Below the pieces are notes generated by a model. The model was not told the DNA's origin and searched no databases. It saw only the letters and a program-made list of their open reading frames with translations. Positions 30,395-40,625 of a DNA stretch of 64,000 bases are shown here, piece after piece. This stretch comes from Pseudomonadota bacterium. GTDB lineage: Bacteria; Pseudomonadota; Gammaproteobacteria; Burkholderiales; Casimicrobiaceae. Made by a program: the position numbers and the translations under genes. The number at the start of each line of letters is the position of its first letter. Within the stretch, counting starts at the first letter, position 1. Location of the stretch: contig WQUA01000004.1 of the NCBI GenBank assembly GCA_009786025.1, forward strand, positions 1-64,000. Direction: 5' to 3'.

Positions 30395-31546
30395 TCAACG
30401 CAGTTTTAATGTTGATAATCCCACCAGCACCAGCAGAATCGTAATGATCCAGAAACGCACCACGACCTGATTTTCTTTCCACCCCTTCAATTCATAATGG
30501 TGATGAATCGGCGCCATCCTGAATATCCGCTTTCCGGTCAGCTTGAATGACAACACCTGAACGATCACCGACAGTGTTTCGACGACAAATACTCCGCCCA
30601 TGATGAACAGCACAATTTCCTGACGTACTGCCACCGCGATCGTTCCCAGTATCGCGCCCAACGCCAATGCGCCGACATCGCCCATGAACACTTCCGCCGG
30701 GTAAGCGTTAAACCACAAGAAGCCGAGGCCGGCGCCGACCATTGCGCCACAAATCACCGTCAATTCGCCGGTGCCTATGATGACCGGAAACTGCAAGTAG
30801 CGCGCGAACACCGCGTTGCCGCTGGTGTAAGCGAACACACCCAGCGCCGCGGCCACCATCACCGTCGGCATGATCGCCAGGCCGTCGAGGCCATCGGTCA
30901 GGTTCACAGCGTTGCTGGAGCCGACGATCACGCAATAACTTAACGCCACGAAGCCAATCACACCAAGCGGATACGAAACCGTCTTGAAAAACGGTACGAT
31001 CAAGTCAGCATTGCCCGATAAATGCCAAATATCGTTACTGCGCCACACATGCGAAATCACATCGATCGCACTGGCGTTCCCCGGCGCCGACAGCGCCAGC
31101 GCCAGATACACTGCCGCGCCGAAGCCGAGCAACGACTGCCAGAAAAATTTAGCGCGAGCCGACAACCCTTTCGGATTGCGATAAACCACCTTGCGATAAT
31201 CGTCGATCCAGCCGATCGCGCCAAAGCCAACCGTCACCCATAATACGGCCCAGACAAAGCGGTTGCCGAGATCACACCACAACAGCGACGTAATCACGAT
31301 CGACACCAGAATCAATGCGCCGCCCATCGTCGGCGTCCCCGCCTTGGTCAGATGTGACTGCGGGCCGTCGCTGCGCACCGCTTGACCGATTTTCATCCGC
31401 GCCAGCCAAGCAATCATGCGCGGTCCGATCGCGAATGAAATAATCAGCGCAGTCATCGTCGCCAATACCGCGCGCAATGTGATATAGCCGAACACGTTGA
31501 AAGTGCGGATATCGCGCGCCAGAAATTCAGTAAGCCAAAGCAGCAT
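30395..31546 (-). CDS. mraY: Phospho-MurNAc-pentapeptide transferase MraY
   Basis: 383 residues, about ten membrane helices. [11 protein letters not shown], the catalytic [13 protein letters not shown] and [11 protein letters not shown], and HHHYELKGW near the C-terminus match the family. Makes lipid I from undecaprenyl phosphate. The ATG at 31546 is preceded by CGGGAAGAG, a better Shine-Dalgarno than the upstream ATG at 31570. Confidence 0.97.
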   Translation of the reverse strand: MLLWLTEFLARDIRTFNVFGYITLRAVLATMTALIISFAIGPRMIAWLARMKIGQAVRSDGPQSHLTKAGTPTMGGALILVSIVITSLLWCDLGNRFVWAVLWVTVGFGAIGWIDDYRKVVYRNPKGLSARAKFFWQSLLGFGAAVYLALALSAPGNASAIDVISHVWRSNDIWHLSGNADLIVPFFKTVSYPLGVIGFVALSYCVIVGSSNAVNLTDGLDGLAIMPTVMVAAALGVFAYTSGNAVFARYLQFPVIIGTGELTVICGAMVGAGLGFLWFNAYPAEVFMGDVGALALGAILGTIAVAVRQEIVLFIMGGVFVVETLSVIVQVLSFKLTGKRIFRMAPIHHHYELKGWKENQVVVRFWIITILLVLVGLSTLKLR

Positions 31547-31559
31547 GAAACTCTTCCCG

Positions 31560-32954
31560 TTATAAGCCATCCGGCAATGCCATCAGCGCCGCCGCGACTT
31601 TGTCCATTTGCATGAAGCGCGAACCTTTCACCAGCACGGTTCCAGTCACCTCGTTATGTTGCATCAACCTTTCCCGCAGCGTATCGAGCAGCGCTTCCAT
31701 CGTTTCAAAATGCTCGGCGCCGACGCCGAACGCCGTTTGTGCATAACGCGCCAGCGTTCCCAATGCCAACAACCGCGTCACACCCTTCGCTCTGGCGTAT
31801 TCGCCGGCTTCGTAATGAAACGCCGCTCCCGCTTCGCCAACTTCGCCCATATCACCCAAAACCAGCCAGCGCTCATTGCGTCGTGATGCCAGCACGTCGA
31901 TCGCCGCCCGAACCGAATCGGGATTGGCGTTGTAGCTGTCGTCGATCAGCGTCCAGCAGGCGTTCAAAGCCATCGTGTTTAATCGCCCGGGTACCGCACA
32001 AAAAGAGGATAGCGCCGCCGCCCCGGTCGTTAGCGGCACGCCAAGCGCCAAAGCTGCTGCCAGCGCCGCCAGCGCATTCATCGCCATCGCCTGCCCCGGC
32101 AACGGCAAATGAAATTCGGCCTTGTTTTGGCGGATGAATACCTGAACACGATTCCCTGCCCCTTCCGCAGCGAACACGCCGCGAACATCAGCGTTTTCTT
32201 TCGTACCGAACCGGCAAACCGTTCGCCCCAGCTTTTGTGTTTCGTCGGCCCAGAAATTCTCGTACGCATCATCGCCGTTGATAACAGCGCACCCGCGCGG
32301 GCGCAGCGCTTCAAGAACATCGCCGTGCTCATGCGCGACATCCTCGACACTCTTCATGAATTCCTGATGCTCGCGCTGCGCGTTGTTAATCACCGCTACA
32401 TCAGGTTGTGTCCATGCCGCCAGCGCCCGCGTTTCGCCGCGATGGTTCATCCCCAACTCGATCACCGCCGCCCGATGCACCGTCCGCAATCCCAATAACG
32501 TCAGCGGTACGCCGATTCCGTTATTCAGATTGCCACTTGTCGCGTGAATGGCATCGTCACCGAAATGCGCGCGCAAAACCGCCGCGATCATTTCTTTGAC
32601 TGTCGTCTTGCCGTTACTGCCGACAACAGCCACCACCGGCAACGTGAATCGCTGCCGCCAACCTTTGGCCAATGCGGCAAGCGCTATCAGCGTATCCGAT
32701 ACGGCAACTGTGGGTTTGTTGCGAAAACGAGCAGCATGAGCATCATCCACGAGCGCCGTCGCGCCCATCTGCAACACATCCTCGACAAAATCGTGGCCAT
32801 CGAAGCGCTCGCCTTTAAGCGCGACGAACAATGCTCCCTCCTCGATTGCACGCGAATCGCTGACGACTTTCGATACCTCTCTGTCGCCGCCCAGCAGGCG
32901 CCCGCCGGTCATAGCCGCCACTTCGCTCAACGACAGCATCGCTTTCTCGCTCAT
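31560..32954 (-). CDS. murF: UDP-MurNAc-tripeptide D-Ala-D-Ala ligase MurF
   Basis: 464 residues. P-loop [13 protein letters not shown] near residues 110-122, [11 protein letters not shown], and DSYNANPDS near the C-terminal third. Adds D-Ala-D-Ala made by Ddl. The ATG at 32954 overlaps the murE stop (ATGA), the pattern of the cluster; a frame-extending ATG at 32966 also exists. Confidence 0.96.
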   Translation of the reverse strand: MSEKAMLSLSEVAAMTGGRLLGGDREVSKVVSDSRAIEEGALFVALKGERFDGHDFVEDVLQMGATALVDDAHAARFRNKPTVAVSDTLIALAALAKGWRQRFTLPVVAVVGSNGKTTVKEMIAAVLRAHFGDDAIHATSGNLNNGIGVPLTLLGLRTVHRAAVIELGMNHRGETRALAAWTQPDVAVINNAQREHQEFMKSVEDVAHEHGDVLEALRPRGCAVINGDDAYENFWADETQKLGRTVCRFGTKENADVRGVFAAEGAGNRVQVFIRQNKAEFHLPLPGQAMAMNALAALAAALALGVPLTTGAAALSSFCAVPGRLNTMALNACWTLIDDSYNANPDSVRAAIDVLASRRNERWLVLGDMGEVGEAGAAFHYEAGEYARAKGVTRLLALGTLARYAQTAFGVGAEHFETMEALLDTLRERLMQHNEVTGTVLVKGSRFMQMDKVAAALMALPDGL

Positions 32955-34471
32955 TGCGCGCTCCACATATCCAGCGCCTGCGCCGCCACGTCGGCGTCCA
33001 GAAACGGATGGCGTACCCCGGCGATTTCCTGATACGGTTCATGTCCTTTACCGGCAATCAACACCAAATCGCCGACGCGCGCCGCTGCAATCGCCTGCGT
33101 GATCGCTGCCGCACGATCGGATTCGACAATCCACGAAGCGCCACTGACCGAACGCAATCCTTCCTCGATCGCCGCCAGAATAGTATCCGGCGATTCGCTG
33201 CGTGGATTGTCGTTGGTGATCCAAACGCGGTCAGCCCACTTTGCAGCAATCGCGCCCATCACCGGCCGCTTGCCGGAATCGCGATCGCCGCCGCAACCGA
33301 ACACGCAAAACAGTTGTTGCTCTCTCACTTGTGTCGCCCGCAACGCCCGCAGCACATTGTCGAGCGCGTCAGGAGTATGTGCATAGTCGATCACTACCAT
33401 CGGCTGGTCAGCACGCCCCAAGCGCTGCAAACGGCCAGGCGGTGGTGTTAATGTCGAAAGAAGTTGCAGCGCTTCTGGCAGCGACACTTCGCGTGCCAGC
33501 AACACGCCCAACACGCCCAGTACATTCACCCGATTAAACTCGCCAAGCAAAGAAGTACGGACTTCACCGTTACCCTGTGGCGTGCGCACTGTAAAACGTG
33601 TCTCACGAACGTTGTCGTCAACACCGGTTATCGCAATCTCGGCATCCGAATGGCCGCCGCTGCTATAACGCCATACTTTTGCTTTTCGCAAACGAGCCGC
33701 CGTAATCATCGCGCCGCTCATCGGATCGTCGAGGTTGATCACCGCGTGATGAAGTTGCGGCCAAGCGAAGAGCCGTGTTTTCGCCGCCGCGTAGGCCTCG
33801 AAAGTGCCGTGATAATCAAGATGATCGCGCGTCAGATTGGTGAACAACGCAGTATTGAAACAACACCCGTTGACGCGCCCCTGGTCGAGCCCGATCGACG
33901 ACACTTCCATGGCCACCGCGCCAGCGCCTTGCTGCCGAAGCTGCGCCAAAGCTCTTTGCAGGCTCGCCGCATCCGGCGTCGTATTGAGTGACGGCGACCA
34001 TGTTTCTCCTATCAGCCCGTACCCCAGTGTACCGATCACGCCGGCACGCGTGCCGCGCGCTTGCAATGCCTGCGCAATCCAGTGCGCACATGAGGTTTTG
34101 CCGTTGGTGCCAGTAATGCCAATCAGCGGCAAATGCCGCGACGGCTGCCCATAAACCGCGTCCGCAACGATACCCAGACAAGGCGCCAGTCCGCTGATGT
34201 CCCAGCGCGGCACCGCCATCGCCCCTGCTTTATCGCCGGTTATCTTGCCGTCGCCAACTTCTTGAAGAACGCCAATCGCGCCGCGCGCGATTGCCTCGGC
34301 GATAAAACGCCGACCATCGTGTTGTGCCCCCGGCAACGCCGCAAACAACATACCCGGCGCCACCTGTCGGCTGTCAACGGTAATGCCTTTCGGCGGCGTC
34401 GGGAACTGCGCCAGCCATGCGATCATCGCCTTCAACGAAAATGCCTGAGGAAACGATGTGTGCAACATCAT
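32951..34471 (-). CDS. murE: UDP-MurNAc-tripeptide synthetase MurE (meso-DAP adding)
   Basis: 506 residues. P-loop ITGTNGKTSCAHW near residues 118-130; the motif TNDNPRSESP near 413-422 contains DNPR, which marks the enzyme that adds meso-diaminopimelate. Other landmarks are DYAHTPDALDNVL and AGKGHEPYQ. Overlaps ftsI by four bases. Confidence 0.97.
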   Translation of the reverse strand: MMLHTSFPQAFSLKAMIAWLAQFPTPPKGITVDSRQVAPGMLFAALPGAQHDGRRFIAEAIARGAIGVLQEVGDGKITGDKAGAMAVPRWDISGLAPCLGIVADAVYGQPSRHLPLIGITGTNGKTSCAHWIAQALQARGTRAGVIGTLGYGLIGETWSPSLNTTPDAASLQRALAQLRQQGAGAVAMEVSSIGLDQGRVNGCCFNTALFTNLTRDHLDYHGTFEAYAAAKTRLFAWPQLHHAVINLDDPMSGAMITAARLRKAKVWRYSSGGHSDAEIAITGVDDNVRETRFTVRTPQGNGEVRTSLLGEFNRVNVLGVLGVLLAREVSLPEALQLLSTLTPPPGRLQRLGRADQPMVVIDYAHTPDALDNVLRALRATQVREQQLFCVFGCGGDRDSGKRPVMGAIAAKWADRVWITNDNPRSESPDTILAAIEEGLRSVSGASWIVESDRAAAITQAIAAARVGDLVLIAGKGHEPYQEIAGVRHPFLDADVAAQALDMWSAQ

Positions 34472-36213
34472 GTTTCCTCCTCGATATCTTCGCCGTCAGG
34501 CGGTAACACAATCGGAACAGCAGGCCGGTCGGGCGGCACGCCCAGCATTCGTAATGCTTTGCCGACAACGCTGGAAAATACCGGCGCTGCCACGGCTGCG
34601 CCGTAATACTTGCCGGCCGAAGGTTCGTCGATCATCACTGCCACAATCAGCCGTGGCGACGACACTGGTGCGAAACCGACAAACGAACTAACGTATTTGT
34701 TAGCGTAACCACCCTTTTCCGGTTTGCGCGCTGTTCCCGTTTTACCGGCAACGCGGTAATCGGGCACTTGTGCGCGCGCGCCGGTGCCGCCCGGTAGCGC
34801 CGCCATCTCCAGCATCCGGCGCATCTCCGTCGCAGTGGCCGACGAAATCACCGGCTTACCAATCACGTCGCCAGGAATCCGATACAGCGACGCCGGCTTC
34901 AGTTCGCCGTTGCCGGCGAAAATCGTATAACCACGCGCCAGTTGCAGCAGATTGACCGACACGCCATGCCCATACGAAATCGTCGCTTGCTCAATCGGCA
35001 GCCAACTTTTGGCAGGGCGCAAACGACCGGCGCTTTCGCCGGGAAAACCGGCGTTCACCGGCATGCCAAAACCAGCGCTGGACAGTCCCTGCCACATTTT
35101 TTCAGGCGACATCATCAATGCGATTTTTGCTGTGCCGACATTCGACGAGCGCTGCAACACCTGCTCAACCGTCAGATTACCGCTGACGTGATCGTCGTGA
35201 ATGGTCGCCTTGCCGATCGTCCATTGTCCACCCGCCGTTTCCATCATCGTCGTCGGCTTCACACGACCGCTGTCCAGCGCCATCGCTATAGTGAATGGTT
35301 TGAACGTTGAGCCTGGTTCAAAGATATCAATCAGCGCCCGATTGCGCATTTTGGCTGGAATGAATTCTTCGCGCCGATTGGGGTTATAGCTCGGCTGGTT
35401 AGCAAGCGCCAACACTTCGCCGGTTTGCGCATCGAGGATTACCAGACTGCCGGCCTTGGCTTTGTTTTCGACAACGGCGGCTTTCAGCTCCGTCTGCGCC
35501 AGAAATTGCAGACGAAGATCGAGCGCCAGCGTCAGATCGCGCCCTTCCTGCGGCGCCTGTACGCCAGCGATGTCCTCTACCGCTTCGCCCTTGCGGTTGA
35601 TGATAACGCGGCGGCTACCCGGCTTGCCACCCAGCCAGTCCTGGCGCGCCAATTCCAAACCTTCCTGGCCATAATCGCCGCCATCGGTAAAACCGAGAAT
35701 CTGGCCGGTCAATTCTCCAGCCGGGTAATAACGCCGATACACTCTCTCATCGTAAAGCCCGGGAATCTTGAGCGCCAGCGCTTCTTCAGCTACTTCCGGC
35801 GGCACCCCTTTCGCCAGATAAACAAAATCGCCCGCTGCGCCGATTTTTTTCTTCAACGCCTGCGCAGTCGTGTCAAGCACTTTCGCCAATGCTTTCATCT
35901 GTTCGTCGGAGGCATTCAACTTTTCGGTGAACGCCCACAACGACTTCACCGGCGTTGAAATCGCCAAAGGCTCGCCAAAACGATCCGTGATTTTGCCGCG
36001 ATGTGCCGGAATTTCGAGATCGCGCACATAACGCGCTGCGCTCTGGGTTTGCAAAAAATCGCCATTCACCCATTGCAGATACAACGCCTTGCCGATCAGC
36101 ACGAGGAACAACACACCAAGTGCGCCAAAAACGAGCAACGCCCGCACCGGTGGTAAATCCGGCATTGGCGCCTGCTGGCGCCGCGACGACAGCGAACCGA
36201 TGTTAATCGTCAT
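34468..36213 (-). CDS. ftsI: Peptidoglycan transpeptidase FtsI (PBP3)
   Basis: 581 residues. One membrane helix (about 27-47), pedestal domain, then transpeptidase with active-site SxxK in EPGSTFKPFT (about 305-314), SxN in QRSSNVGTAK, and KTG in AGKTGTARK. Cross-links septal murein. Overlaps ftsL and murE by four bases each. Confidence 0.97.
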   Translation of the reverse strand: MTINIGSLSSRRQQAPMPDLPPVRALLVFGALGVLFLVLIGKALYLQWVNGDFLQTQSAARYVRDLEIPAHRGKITDRFGEPLAISTPVKSLWAFTEKLNASDEQMKALAKVLDTTAQALKKKIGAAGDFVYLAKGVPPEVAEEALALKIPGLYDERVYRRYYPAGELTGQILGFTDGGDYGQEGLELARQDWLGGKPGSRRVIINRKGEAVEDIAGVQAPQEGRDLTLALDLRLQFLAQTELKAAVVENKAKAGSLVILDAQTGEVLALANQPSYNPNRREEFIPAKMRNRALIDIFEPGSTFKPFTIAMALDSGRVKPTTMMETAGGQWTIGKATIHDDHVSGNLTVEQVLQRSSNVGTAKIALMMSPEKMWQGLSSAGFGMPVNAGFPGESAGRLRPAKSWLPIEQATISYGHGVSVNLLQLARGYTIFAGNGELKPASLYRIPGDVIGKPVISSATATEMRRMLEMAALPGGTGARAQVPDYRVAGKTGTARKPEKGGYANKYVSSFVGFAPVSSPRLIVAVMIDEPSAGKYYGAAVAAPVFSSVVGKALRMLGVPPDRPAVPIVLPPDGEDIEEET

Positions 36214-36539
36214 GGCGCCGCCTCTTGCCCGCGTTCTTGTCCTCGTTCTTGCCCATGCCCGCGTGAAAAAATTTGCGCCGGCGGCACTTCAATCACCTGA
36301 ATACGCCCGGGCTCGGGCAACTGCATCGCCAATGAGCCGCGCGCCAGCCGATCAATGCGCGCCGGTACACCCCAGGTGGACAACTCCAGTTGCAATCTGC
36401 CGTAATCGACTTCATACGCTTGCGCTTGCTGGCGGCTACGCTCCAGCTCGACGAACAGCTTGCGCGCTTGATGGCGCGATGTGACCAGCGACAACGCGCA
36501 AACGACCAACAACAGCAACAGGATGCCGGCGCGCGCCAT
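36210..36539 (-). CDS. ftsL: Cell division protein FtsL
   Basis: 109 residues: short cytoplasmic start, one membrane helix (about 5-22), then a coiled coil (about 27-60) with the SRHQARKLFVELERSRQQA stretch, typical of FtsL. The start at 36539 overlaps the rsmH TGA by one base. The C-terminus is a low-complexity tail GHGQERGQERGQEAAP, encoded by near-perfect 12-base repeats (about 36221-36256), which homologues usually lack. Confidence 0.92.
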   Translation of the reverse strand: MARAGILLLLLVVCALSLVTSRHQARKLFVELERSRQQAQAYEVDYGRLQLELSTWGVPARIDRLARGSLAMQLPEPGRIQVIEVPPAQIFSRGHGQERGQERGQEAAP

Positions 36540-37576
36540 CAAGCCGCCTCCATTTTTCCGAACGCTGCGGTATGCAAACGCGCAACATCGTGCGCAATAC
36601 CGTTCCGTCCCCACGGCGCCGCCGTACGTTCTGCCACCCGCAATACAGCGCTGCGCGCCCGCGGGTTGGCACTCACCTCATTTTCACACGCCCTGATCGC
36701 GCGACCGATCAGCCGCAGTGGCGGTTCCGGCAATGCCGCCTGCGCCAGAGGCAAACGCAGCAACGCTTCATTGCCACCGAATGGTTGCGCCGCGCAGCGC
36801 ATAAAGCGCTTCACCAGCCGGTCTTCCAACGAATGAAAGCTGATCACCGCCAACCGCGCACCGGTTTTTAGATACGCGATCAAGCGCGGCAACAAGCGCA
36901 TGATTTCTTTCAGCTCCTCGTTTACCTGGATGCGCAAGGCTTGGAAACTGCGCGTAGCCGGGTCCTGTTGCCAATCGCCGCGTACCCGCGCGCCGAGACT
37001 TTGCGCGACGAGCGCGGCCAGTTGAGCGGTACGTTCGATGGGGCGTTCCTGCCGAGCCTCAACAATCGCTCTTGCAATCGATGCAGCAAACCGTTCCTCA
37101 CCATAATTTTTCAAGACCTCCGTAATTTGTTGTTGATCAGCACGCGCCAGAAACGCTGCGGCTGATTCGCCGCGTGTCGGGTCCATCCGCATATCGAGCG
37201 GCCCGTCACGACGAAAAGAAAAACCGCGCTCTGCGTCATCAATTTGCGGCGACGACACTCCGAGATCAAGCAACACCCCATCGACTTCGTGGATCGCGCC
37301 AAACTTTGCATCATGGGCAAGCACGTCGGGCATCTCGGAAAACCAGGCGCGCTGAAATGAGAAGCGGGCATCTTCCCGCATCAGCACAGAAGCGGCGGCT
37401 TCAGCCTCGGGGTCGCGATCCAGCGCGACCAACCGGCCATGCGCCCCCAACTGCGCCAGAATGGCGCGGCTGTGGCCACCACGCCCGAAAGTTCCGTCAA
37501 CATAAACACCGTCGCAGCGCACCCGCAGGGCTGCCAGCACTTCGTTCAACATTACCGGTGCGTGAGACAAACTCAT
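36539..37576 (-). CDS. rsmH: 16S rRNA (cytosine1402-N4)-methyltransferase RsmH
   Basis: 345 residues. SAM motif [13 protein letters not shown] near residues 29-41, [20 protein letters not shown] and [13 protein letters not shown] are family signatures. Modifies 16S rRNA in the P site and is the second gene of the dcw cluster, 11 bases from mraZ. Confidence 0.97.
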   Translation of the reverse strand: MSLSHAPVMLNEVLAALRVRCDGVYVDGTFGRGGHSRAILAQLGAHGRLVALDRDPEAEAAASVLMREDARFSFQRAWFSEMPDVLAHDAKFGAIHEVDGVLLDLGVSSPQIDDAERGFSFRRDGPLDMRMDPTRGESAAAFLARADQQQITEVLKNYGEERFAASIARAIVEARQERPIERTAQLAALVAQSLGARVRGDWQQDPATRSFQALRIQVNEELKEIMRLLPRLIAYLKTGARLAVISFHSLEDRLVKRFMRCAAQPFGGNEALLRLPLAQAALPEPPLRLIGRAIRACENEVSANPRARSAVLRVAERTAAPWGRNGIAHDVARLHTAAFGKMEAA

Positions 37577-37587
37577 TGAAGCGCGCT

Positions 37588-38076
37588 TTACAGCGAAAAA
37601 CCATCGAGAACCGGCGGCAGATCATCGTGCGTCAGGCGAACCGCCTGCGCCATCTGCGCCTGCCACAATCCTTCATCCCATAACTCAAAGTGCCCACCCT
37701 GCCCGACCAGCACCACCCGATGATCGAACTGAGCGTATTGCCGTAGCGCCGGCGACACCAGCGCCCGACCAGCGCCATCGAGTGCAACATCGTCCGCGTA
37801 ACCGACGAGCAAGCGCTGCAGCGCGCGAATGCGCTCATCAAATGACGACAGCGCCATCAACTTTTCCTGTATCGGTTCCCAGACCGGTTGGGGATAAACC
37901 AGCAAGCAACGACTGGGATCGGCCGTAATCACCAGGCGGCCTTCGCCATGCTGATGCAGCGCTTCCCGGTAACGGGAAGGAACTGCCAGCCGCCCTTTAG
38001 AATCGAGCGCCAGTTGCGTCACTCCACGAAAGACAGGAGGGGCAATTTGCGGCAAAGGCGTTTGAGAAGTATCCAT
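37588..38076 (-). CDS. mraZ: Transcriptional regulator MraZ
   Basis: 162 residues with two SpoVT-AbrB-like DXXXR modules: [15 protein letters not shown] near residues 23-37 and [14 protein letters not shown] near 100-113. MraZ binds a repeated box upstream of its own gene and represses the dcw cluster. Here repeats resembling that box lie at 38196-38230. Longer than the usual ~150 by an N-terminal tail. First gene of the cluster. Confidence 0.95.
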   Translation of the reverse strand: MDTSQTPLPQIAPPVFRGVTQLALDSKGRLAVPSRYREALHQHGEGRLVITADPSRCLLVYPQPVWEPIQEKLMALSSFDERIRALQRLLVGYADDVALDGAGRALVSPALRQYAQFDHRVVLVGQGGHFELWDEGLWQAQMAQAVRLTHDDLPPVLDGFSL

Positions 38077-38195
38077 CGCACGACGATCGTTTTTTCAATC
38101 ATAAAAACACATAAGAAACAAATACTTACAATCATGCTGCCCTTCACAACCACTACAAAGGCGGAAGTCGAATAGCCGTGGGGGAGAAATTCTTT

Positions 38196-38230
38196 TCCCG
38201 ATTTACCACAAATCCCCACTTTTCCACACC
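38196..38230 (-). promoter_or_regulatory. Putative MraZ operator repeats
   Basis: On the coding strand, TGTGG-AAAAG-TGGGG-ATTTG-TGGTA shows TGxGG-type units spaced every 10 bases, matching the TGGGN-N5 pattern known from MraZ targets in E. coli. They lie directly downstream of the promoter at 38238-38266. Confidence 0.6.
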
Positions 38231-38237
38231 TCCCGCC

Positions 38238-38266
38238 ACTATACGACGCACCTCTATGATCGTCAA
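38238..38266 (-). promoter_or_regulatory. Promoter of the mraZ/dcw cluster
   Basis: Minus-strand TTGACG (38261-38266) and TATAGT (38238-38243) are separated by exactly 17 bases, a very good sigma-70 promoter. Transcription would begin near 38231 and leave a leader of about 150 bases before mraZ. Confidence 0.8.
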
Positions 38267-38646
38267 CGGTTTACATGGCTTTGCCAAAAGTCCCACAAAT
38301 TTAAAAAAATCGTCTTTTTCTTTTAGAAATAGTCCGTTAAAGCACAAAGTGAAAGTGTTTTTTTAAGAAACTGTCGTAAAAATGCCACTATTTACGTTTC
38401 TCTTTCTGGTTCTGCCCACCAAACCGCGATTTTCTGAGGCTCGCGAAGAAGCGCTCACTTTCGGTAACGTCGATTTTCTGCGGCAAAAACGGCACAAATC
38501 ACCCCAGAAAATGACCAAACATGGACAAATGCTACGCAAGCGCCTGCGACAGTGGTAAGCTCATTGACAGCCCTGTCGTGCGCCTCTACGTCTTGCTGGG
38601 GAAAATCACGAAAGGATTTGACGATAACATTTTCGAGGTTTGAGCC
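38267..38646. other. Intergenic region before the lipoprotein gene
   Basis: No certain gene. It is AT-rich near 38297-38365. A 58-codon frame at 38382-38558 (starting MPLFTFLFLVLPTKPRF) has no homology I recognise and no Shine-Dalgarno. TTGACA at 38563-38568 might serve the lipoprotein, though no good -10 follows it. Confidence 0.4.
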
Positions 38647-38910
38647 ATGACCCTGACCCGCCCCCTCTCTTTCCGGCGCTGCTTGGTGCTGTTGTCGCTG
38701 GCCGTTTTGTTGTTAAGCGGCTGCGCCTCGGTCGACGACCCGCGCAGCAATTACCGTCATGATTTGTGGTGGCTGGGCGCTGAATCGCCGAACACCACAC
38801 GCTGGCCGGCAAACGGCTCCCAGGAACTGGCGCCGATGATCGGCGAGCCGATCCCCGCCGCCCGCGCTGCGCCGCCGCCCACGCCTTCGCCAGGCTGGCC
38901 GCCGCTGTAA
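38647..38910 (+). CDS. Small outer-membrane lipoprotein, unknown
   Basis: 87 residues with a signal peptide and lipobox LLSGC (Cys at about residue 26). The mature part is Pro/Ala-rich (PPPTPSPGWPPL) with no recognised domain. GAGG sits about 8 bases upstream of the ATG. It stands alone on the plus strand between the dcw promoter and a bidirectional terminator. The family is not recognised. Confidence 0.8.
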   Translation: MTLTRPLSFRRCLVLLSLAVLLLSGCASVDDPRSNYRHDLWWLGAESPNTTRWPANGSQELAPMIGEPIPAARAAPPPTPSPGWPPL

Positions 38911-38942
38911 CGGTGTTATAACCGTTTCCGTAAACCCCATAA

Positions 38943-38974
38943 AAAAAGCGAAAGCGGCAACGCTTTCGCTTTTT
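38943..38974. terminator. Bidirectional terminator, lipoprotein and dsbC
   Basis: A perfect 14-base stem AAAAAGCGAAAGCG (38943-38956) with loop GCAA and CGCTTTCGCTTTTT (38961-38974), with T-runs on both strands. It sits between the convergent lipoprotein gene and dsbC, so it can stop transcription from both. Confidence 0.9.
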
Positions 38975-39033
38975 TGTCTTTGCTTCTATCCGATCGAGCG
39001 AGGCTTGCTGCCCCTCTGCGATCTGCGCGCCGA

Positions 39034-39831
39034 TTATGGCTTCTTGGCAGCGCTTGACGTCTTTGTCGCCGCTGCGTCAGCACGGCTCAATTCGGACTCC
39101 AGCGTTTCTTTCGGCAACGCGCCCGACAGAATCGTGCCGTCAGCGAGAATCATCCCGGGCGTGCCGCGAATGCCGTAACCTTGCGCCAACTGTTGAATCT
39201 TTTCGATCGGTGTTTCACAGTCGCCCTTATTGTCCGGCAATTTCTTGGTTGCATAATATGCTTCCCATGCTTTCGCCCGATCTTTGGCGCACCAGATCGT
39301 TTTCGACTTACGCATTGCATTGGGATGCAAAGAGTCCAGCGGCAGCAAAAATGTATAAATCGTCACGTCGTCGATATCGCGCAGTGTCTGCTCGATCCGC
39401 TCGCAGAACGGGCACTCAATATCTGAAAAGAGGTACAGCACACGCCCGCCATTCCCTTTGACGCGCTTGAACGAATACGAAAGCGGAAGCGTCGCTACGT
39501 CAACGCGGTTCAGTTCGCGTGTACGCGCATCGGTCAGATTCCGCATTCCGTTCGGCATATCGCGGGCGTCGTACAGCGCGCCGGCCAGAATATGCGTCAC
39601 TTCCTTGTTGGTATAAATCATCTGATCACCAAGAAGCACCTCATACAAACCACCGAAATACGGCGTTTTTTCGATATGCCGGATCGACGCCTCAGGAAAC
39701 TTCTTTTGCAGCAACGCCTTGACCTCCGCCGCTTCACCAGTGGGATTCTCCACCGGTGTCGACGATTGCGCATTCGCTGCCACTGCCCACGCCAAGAGCG
39801 CCAACATCCAAATCTTTAAACTGTTTTTCAT
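39034..39831 (-). CDS. dsbC: Thiol:disulfide isomerase DsbC
   Basis: 266 residues. Signal peptide MKNSLKIWMLALLAWAVAANA, an N-terminal dimerisation domain (about 40-110), then a thioredoxin fold. The active site is CPFC at about residues 140-143 (most DsbC have CGYC), and the structural pair is present in IWCAKD and GDCETP. cis-Pro is in RGTPGMIL. The start at 39831 (second of two ATGs) has the better spacing to AAGGA. Reshuffles disulfides in the periplasm. Confidence 0.92.
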   Translation of the reverse strand: MKNSLKIWMLALLAWAVAANAQSSTPVENPTGEAAEVKALLQKKFPEASIRHIEKTPYFGGLYEVLLGDQMIYTNKEVTHILAGALYDARDMPNGMRNLTDARTRELNRVDVATLPLSYSFKRVKGNGGRVLYLFSDIECPFCERIEQTLRDIDDVTIYTFLLPLDSLHPNAMRKSKTIWCAKDRAKAWEAYYATKKLPDNKGDCETPIEKIQQLAQGYGIRGTPGMILADGTILSGALPKETLESELSRADAAATKTSSAAKKP

Positions 39832-39983
39832 CATTTTCCTTTCCGTCGTTTTTTCCAGCAATTCGTGTGGCTATCCACCGCCTTTGTACAACTTTACGCA
39901 GTATAACCTTTTCAAAAGACAGTTTAACCGCGATCCGATATCAGCCACAACATCCGGAAATCGCCTTGTAATGTCGCTTCCGA

Positions 39984-40005
39984 ATTCTGCGACTTCGCGC
40001 AGAAT
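39984..40005. repeat. REP-like palindrome between dsbC and hslV
   Basis: ATTCTGCG-ACTTCG-CGCAGAAT forms a perfect 8-base stem with a 6-base loop and no T-run, so it is unlike a terminator. Its form resembles the extragenic palindromes of the GTCATTCCCGC type. Confidence 0.5.
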
Positions 40006-40041
40006 GACCGTAGCAGCTCACTTCTGATTCCCTGCCCCTGA

Positions 40042-40584
40042 TCACAGCACATCCAGCACTTCAATCACATGATTTTGATTGGTGTAAATGCAAAGATCGC
40101 CGGCAATGGTCAGCGCGTTTTTGACGATAACGTCCGCGCCCAAATCAGTATGTTCGCACAACGCCCGCGCCGCCGCCTGCGCATAAGCGCCGCCCGATCC
40201 GATGGCGACGATTCGCCCTTCCGGCTCCAATACATCACCGTTGCCGGTAATAATCAGCGACGCCGTCGCATCAGCCACAGCCAACATCGCTTCCAGTCGC
40301 CGCAGCACGCGGTCCGAGCGCCAGTCTTTGGCTAACTCGACAGCGGCGCGGGTCAACTGTCCCTGATGCTTGTCGAGCTTGGCTTCGAACCGTTCAAATA
40401 AAGTGAACGCATCGGCGGTCGCTCCGGCAAAACCGGCCAACACTTTATTTTGGTACAGCCGCCGCACTTTACGCGCTGTCGCTTTGACGACGATAGCGCC
40501 GAGCGTCACTTGTCCATCACCGCCCAGTGCCACTTTGCCGCCACATGCGACGGAAAGAATCGTCGTTCCATGAAAAGGTTCCAT
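40042..40584 (-). CDS. hslV: ATP-dependent protease subunit HslV
   Basis: 180 residues. After the propeptide MEPFHG, the catalytic Thr begins [44 protein letters not shown] and ITGNGDV and [15 protein letters not shown] are diagnostic. GGAG precedes the ATG at 40584; a TTG at 40596 would add four residues. The partner ATPase HslU normally follows directly, but here dsbC comes next after about 210 bases and hslU is not in the window. Confidence 0.96.
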   Translation of the reverse strand: MEPFHGTTILSVACGGKVALGGDGQVTLGAIVVKATARKVRRLYQNKVLAGFAGATADAFTLFERFEAKLDKHQGQLTRAAVELAKDWRSDRVLRRLEAMLAVADATASLIITGNGDVLEPEGRIVAIGSGGAYAQAAARALCEHTDLGADVIVKNALTIAGDLCIYTNQNHVIEVLDVL

Positions 40585-40625
40585 TGTCGTCTCCAAACAA
40601 GCGCTTTTTTTCCGGAAACGCGCTT

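Noticed and set aside
38382..38558. 58-residue plus-strand frame upstream of the lipoprotein
   Set aside because: No Shine-Dalgarno, no homology recognised and an AT-rich start; recorded only in the gap entry.
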